Source: a virus. Taken from it: a DNA stretch of 26,802 nucleotides. Positions 23,810 to 26,802 of this stretch are shown piece by piece. The position numbers and the translations under genes are program-made. The stretch is taken from the IMG/VR virus record IMGVR_UViG_3300020442_002574, positions 1 to 26,802 of that record. The stretch is one strand, 5' to 3'. Under the pieces are notes generated by a model. The model was not told the DNA's origin, did not search any database, and saw only the letters and a list, made by a program, of their open reading frames with translations. The stretch's first letter is position 1; each line of letters begins with the position of its first letter.

Positions 23810-24911
23810 CTTTGTAATCCGTGCTGTAGGCGTCTTTGAATTTTTTAAACATAAAGTCTTTAATGTCTTTGTTTTCTGTTAGATAATTACGAAAGTTTTC
23901 TTCGCCTTGATGCTGTTTCTTAAATTCAGTACCAGTAGCTTTTAGCACCTCCTCGGCTATAGAGTCGTCTACTGTGATCCATGCGCCTTTTTGTTTCGCC
24001 ATGTCCCACATTTTCATCATCTCCATTATTTCCATTTCTACCCAAACGCTTTCGCCATTTTCTGCGCCGTATCTAATTGGGTACTCGACCTTTACTCCAG
24101 TTTTTTCATTCGGAGATTTTTTAAAAACTAAGCTACATTTGTGACCAATGATTTTACTGTCTTTAGCTGTGCCTTCTCTGATTAAGTCTTTTTGAAAACG
24201 TTCTTGAAACTCCATAATCCAATCACTGTAATGCAATAAGGCGTTGCCTCCAGAGGCGTTGGTTAGCTTTGGGTCTTCTTTAACGTAAGCATTGATGCTG
24301 ACTTTGCTGCGAACTTGAGATATGATATAGCAAATATGCCCACGAGTTGATAGAGCTAGTGACATACGTTTTAAAAACGCAGAGCACAGCAATGACCCGC
24401 CAGCTACTTTAACTGCTTCGTTTGCGCCTTTCTCTAAATCGCCACGAGGAATAAGAGCGTCTACCGAGTCAATTATAAACATGAACTGCTCTTCATTAGG
24501 ATTGTTTTGCACCATGTGCCTAATCATGTCAATGACGCTTTCGTAGATGTTCATTTTTACTTCCTGCCACTTTTTAGGGTCTTGATCAACACCAGAGCGA
24601 GCAAGCATTTCTTTTGTGAGTCTGCCTTCAGCTTTGAAGTAGAAAACTCTACGGTTCTCTTCTTTTTGAAAGTTACGAGCAAAAGCTAAAGCGCAAGATG
24701 TTTTACCACCTTCAGAAACCCCAGTAGCTCTTACTACGCCTGGCCGAATACCGCCGTTCATTTCAATATCCAGAAGTAAACTTCCGCTGGATACTGTATA
24801 AGTTTGTTCTTTTTCGAAATTGTAATGCTCGTCTTTGTGGTCGTTAAGATAAGCTTGAATTATTTGATCGGTGCTAACTTCCTGCGTTTGTGTCTTTTTT
24901 TGTCTTGGCAT
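23805..24911 (-). CDS. recA: RecA/UvsX-type recombinase
   Basis: The protein has 368 residues, similar to bacterial RecA. The ATPase core shows Walker A GVSEGGKTS (64-72), YFKAEGRLTKEML (compare RecA's YIDAEGALD region), Walker B FMFIIDSVDALIPRG, and an L2-type DNA-binding loop region KLTNASGGNALLHYSDW. It forms a filament on ssDNA and carries out strand exchange, in phages usually for recombination-dependent replication and repair. The E-G-G-K loop is unlike the usual GPESSGKT of bacterial RecA, and sequence outside the core is diverged, so it is a phage lineage rather than a recent host copy. The start overlaps the upstream small gene by 38 bp, and no other ATG lies before the core. Confidence 0.92.
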   Translation of the reverse strand: MPRQKKTQTQEVSTDQIIQAYLNDHKDEHYNFEKEQTYTVSSGSLLLDIEMNGGIRPGVVRATGVSEGGKTSCALAFARNFQKEENRRVFYFKAEGRLTKEMLARSGVDQDPKKWQEVKMNIYESVIDMIRHMVQNNPNEEQFMFIIDSVDALIPRGDLEKGANEAVKVAGGSLLCSAFLKRMSLALSTRGHICYIISQVRSKVSINAYVKEDPKLTNASGGNALLHYSDWIMEFQERFQKDLIREGTAKDSKIIGHKCSLVFKKSPNEKTGVKVEYPIRYGAENGESVWVEMEIMEMMKMWDMAKQKGAWITVDDSIAEEVLKATGTEFKKQHQGEENFRNYLTENKDIKDFMFKKFKDAYSTDYKA

Positions 24912-25251
24912 TTAAGAATTCCTTTAATGTTTTAGGTTTTTTGGGTTTTATATTTTCGTCTTTTCCTATTTTATCACCCAATATAACCTCTTTCCGCTCG
25001 GGGTTCAAGCTGGTTTTGTAGAAGCGATACGCTACCTCAACAAACTGCTTTCCTCCTTTTGTTTTAAAGTAAGCGAAACTGCCAATAGTCTGTGGAGGGT
25101 TAATTGTGAGCCAAAAGCCGTGGTCTGGGTATTTCTTTAGAAGTGACTTCAATAGCTTCATCTGTGCTGGCCAGCCTATCTTTTCTTTCCAGCCCAAAAG
25201 CCGCTCTATAATGAGTTGGCATTTCTCGTGGTTTGTCGGTTTTTCTGGCAC
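24874..25251 (-). CDS. Small protein of unknown function upstream of recA
   Basis: The protein has 125 residues and no family is recognised. The N-terminus is helical and basic (about 8-45). A middle alpha/beta part (HGFWLTINPPQTIGSFAYF) follows, and the tail is lysine-rich and unstructured (KPKKPKTLKEFLNAKTKKD). It starts with GTG preceded by AGG 4 bp upstream; the frame also stays open for 11 codons above that GTG, but with no common start codon. It sits directly behind promoter A and shares 38 bp with recA, so it is probably a recombination or replication accessory factor. The lysine-rich tail would suit DNA binding. Function unproven. Confidence 0.6.
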   Translation of the reverse strand: MPEKPTNHEKCQLIIERLLGWKEKIGWPAQMKLLKSLLKKYPDHGFWLTINPPQTIGSFAYFKTKGGKQFVEVAYRFYKTSLNPERKEVILGDKIGKDENIKPKKPKTLKEFLNAKTKKDTNAGS

Positions 25252-25287
25252 ACCTATTTGTAACAGTTCCTTGAGGGCGGGTCAAGG
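25252..25287 (-). promoter_or_regulatory. Promoter/operator A before the recA operon
   Basis: On the minus strand: CCTTGA-CCCGCCC-TCAAGG (25269-25287), a perfect inverted repeat with 6-bp arms, containing -35 TTGACC. The spacer is 17 bp and the -10 is TACAAA (25257-25262). The GTG start is 5 bp after it. The region between this and the gmd stop (25288-25334) shows no clear hairpin terminator. Confidence 0.75.
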
Positions 25288-25334
25288 ATTATTGTAGGTA
25301 ATCTAAAAGCTCAAAAACTACTGCACATAATGAG

Positions 25335-26399
25335 TCATTCGTAATTATAATTTAACATATCGTGTTTAACCATCTTTTTGACTAAATCATCGAACGAGCT
25401 TTTAGGCTTCCATCCTATCTCTTCTCTGATTGGGGTAGAGTCACCAAGAAGTAGCTCTACTTCTGCTGGTCTGTAAAATTCTGGATTGATAACAACTAAG
25501 TTGTAATACTTATCGTCGCAATCGTAGATGTATCTAGTTTTTTCTGGCTTTCCTTCTACTTCAACCCATTGACCCCTAATCCCTGCATAATCAAAAGCTT
25601 TTTCCACAAACTCTTTGATGGTGTGAGTTTCGCCACTAGCAAGCACATAATCTTTAGGGTGCTTTGGCTCGTTAAGCATAGCCCATATACCGTTTACGAA
25701 ATCCTCGCTGTCGCTCCAGTCTCTTTTAGCGTAAATATTGCCTAATGAAATTGGCTCAAATTCTTCGCAACCGCCTCTGAGTAGATGATAGATTCTTGCC
25801 ACGCCTTTACTGATTTTTCTCGTTACAAATTCTTCTCCTCGCTTTGTCCCTTCATGATTGAACAGTATGCCATGTACGGCGTAAATACCGTAAGACTCTC
25901 GATAGACCTTAACGAGATGATGGGCGGCACACTTTGAAGCTCCGTATGGGCTTCTGGGTTTGAATGGGTGCTTAATGTCTTGTGGGCTGTAATCTACGTC
26001 GCCGAACTGCTCACTACTTCCTGCGCTGTAAAATCTACATTTAGGGCTAAACTTTCTAATCGCCTCTAGACATCGCAATACCCCACTGGCGTTTACGTCC
26101 ATCACATGTAATGGCATATCCCAACTGCACCCTACGAAACTGTTGGCGGCAAAATTAATTAAGTAATCTGGTTTTATATTCTTTACTAGATTCTCAATAC
26201 TAATAGTGTCTGTTAAATCACCAAAAACAAATTTAAAATTTTTGTGACTATCGAAATTTTGTGTGTTTTCGTAATTTGGATTAGCGCTTCTACGCATCAT
26301 GCCAAACACTCTACAGTTAGGGTCTCTGAGGAGATACTCGGCCATATTAGCGCCGTCTTGACCTAAAATACCTGTGACTATGACTTTTCTTACTTTCAT
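25335..26399 (-). CDS. gmd: GDP-mannose 4,6-dehydratase
   Basis: The protein has 354 residues, the usual Gmd length. It converts GDP-mannose to GDP-4-keto-6-deoxymannose, the entry to GDP-fucose and related deoxysugars. Visible: the NADP-binding GILGQDGANMAEYL loop (10-23), YSAGSSEQFGD with the Ser/Glu of the active site (about 124-134), the catalytic Y152-x3-K156 in SPYGASK, and the family-typical LFNHEGTKRGEEFVTRKI (about 178-195) just after. The start overlaps the upstream epimerase gene by 4 bp (ATGA). Phages carrying gmd probably alter the host surface or decorate their own virion. Identification is confident; the downstream sugar is not determined. Confidence 0.95.
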   Translation of the reverse strand: MKVRKVIVTGILGQDGANMAEYLLRDPNCRVFGMMRRSANPNYENTQNFDSHKNFKFVFGDLTDTISIENLVKNIKPDYLINFAANSFVGCSWDMPLHVMDVNASGVLRCLEAIRKFSPKCRFYSAGSSEQFGDVDYSPQDIKHPFKPRSPYGASKCAAHHLVKVYRESYGIYAVHGILFNHEGTKRGEEFVTRKISKGVARIYHLLRGGCEEFEPISLGNIYAKRDWSDSEDFVNGIWAMLNEPKHPKDYVLASGETHTIKEFVEKAFDYAGIRGQWVEVEGKPEKTRYIYDCDDKYYNLVVINPEFYRPAEVELLLGDSTPIREEIGWKPKSSFDDLVKKMVKHDMLNYNYE

Positions 26400-26802
26400 G
26401 AGTTTAAAAGAGCTTTGTATACCCTGCTGATACCTTCATTTAATCCTACATAATTTAACCCTAAATCTACAAAATTTCCGCAGTAATCGTCTTTCTTTTT
26501 AGGGCTTTTGTGAATGTGAACGTTATGCTCTCCCAAGGTGTTTATGTGGTCAGCTATTTCATTAAGAGTTCTTGTCTCTGGGTACGTGCAGTCTATTTCT
26601 TTAGGCGGAGATTCAGCTTCCAAGTAATACTTAATAATCGAAATAAAGTCTTCCATGTAAAAGAAGTCCATTTTTTTACTACAGTGAACGGCTATCTCTT
26701 CTTTGTTGATATACTTTAACAAACTTCCCTTAATGAACCTATCGTCTTGCTCGTCTTCGTCAAAAACAGAGTATATTCTGATATTGTAAAAATTGTCTTT
26801 TT
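26396..26802 (-). CDS. C-terminal part of an NAD-dependent sugar-nucleotide epimerase/dehydratase (partial)
   Basis: The frame is open from the right edge to a TGA at 26396, giving 134 residues of a longer protein whose start is outside the window; the internal TTG near 26720 is not the start. The sequence looks like the C-terminal half of an extended short-chain dehydrogenase: NFYNIRIYSVFDEDEQDDRF, then KKMDFFYMEDFISIIKYYLE, which matches the D-F-I/F-Y-V-D-D segment of the epimerase family. Directly preceding gmd and overlapping it, it may be a GDP-fucose-synthase-type or related deoxysugar enzyme. The N-terminal nucleotide-binding part is not visible, so the substrate cannot be stated. Confidence 0.7.
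   Translation of the reverse strand, partial: KDNFYNIRIYSVFDEDEQDDRFIKGSLLKYINKEEIAVHCSKKMDFFYMEDFISIIKYYLEAESPPKEIDCTYPETRTLNEIADHINTLGEHNVHIHKSPKKKDDYCGNFVDLGLNYVGLNEGISRVYKALLNS

Overview
The window looks like part of an AT-rich genome of an uncultivated, probably marine, tailed double-stranded DNA phage. It carries lambda-like tail-tip genes, a nearly complete phage replication and recombination set, and host-like sugar-nucleotide and glycosyltransferase genes. Genes are packed with 1-14 bp overlaps or gaps under 90 bp. There is no ribosomal gene, integrase or host housekeeping gene. The host cannot be named. Two weak clues are the one-piece tmRNA (most alphaproteobacteria and marine picocyanobacteria use a two-piece form) and a TAnnCTTG string at several promoters, which recalls Bacteroidota promoters.

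Layout. 1-1359 (minus): gpL-like and gpM-like tail-tip proteins. 1448-8987 (plus): six tightly coupled genes for large beta-rich proteins with IPT/TIG-like domains, one with a Ser/Thr/Ala linker, ending in a small possible tail assembly gene. These are probably tail-tip, fibre or receptor-binding proteins. 8977-26802 (minus): replication, recombination and glycan genes, convergent with the structural block. In order of transcription these are a partial NAD-dependent epimerase, Gmd, a small unknown, RecA, a PD-(D/E)XK-like protein, tmRNA, a DUF559-like nuclease, a small acidic protein, DnaB-like helicase, DnaG-like primase, a RecB/Cas4-like nuclease, the PHP domain of DNA polymerase III alpha, GT17, a cupin, a DEDDh exonuclease, the polymerase III alpha catalytic core, a putative SSB, a GT4-GT9 fusion, the rest of the GT9, and a Rad52/Sak-like protein.

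Four things stand out. (1) All six minus-strand intergenic gaps of 28 bp or more that are not tmRNA hold the same element. It is an inverted repeat CTTGA-N7-TCAAG (or a close variant) laid over a TTGAC -35 box, with a -10-like hexamer 17 bp downstream and the start codon 5-7 bp after that. This looks like a phage regulon with nearly leaderless mRNAs. (2) The phage encodes a complete tmRNA with the G3-U70 alanine identity pair, a CCA end and a predicted long tag. (3) DNA polymerase III alpha is split, without inteins, into a PHP gene and a catalytic gene separated by three other genes. The PHP metal ligands look degraded, and a separate exonuclease sits directly before the polymerase. (4) Glycan genes (epimerase, Gmd, cupin, GT17, GT4, GT9) are spread through the replication operons, and one GT9 domain is cut by a change of frame.

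No stretch over 300 bases lacks a gene except the tmRNA locus. Identifications rest on reading motifs by eye; no database search was run.
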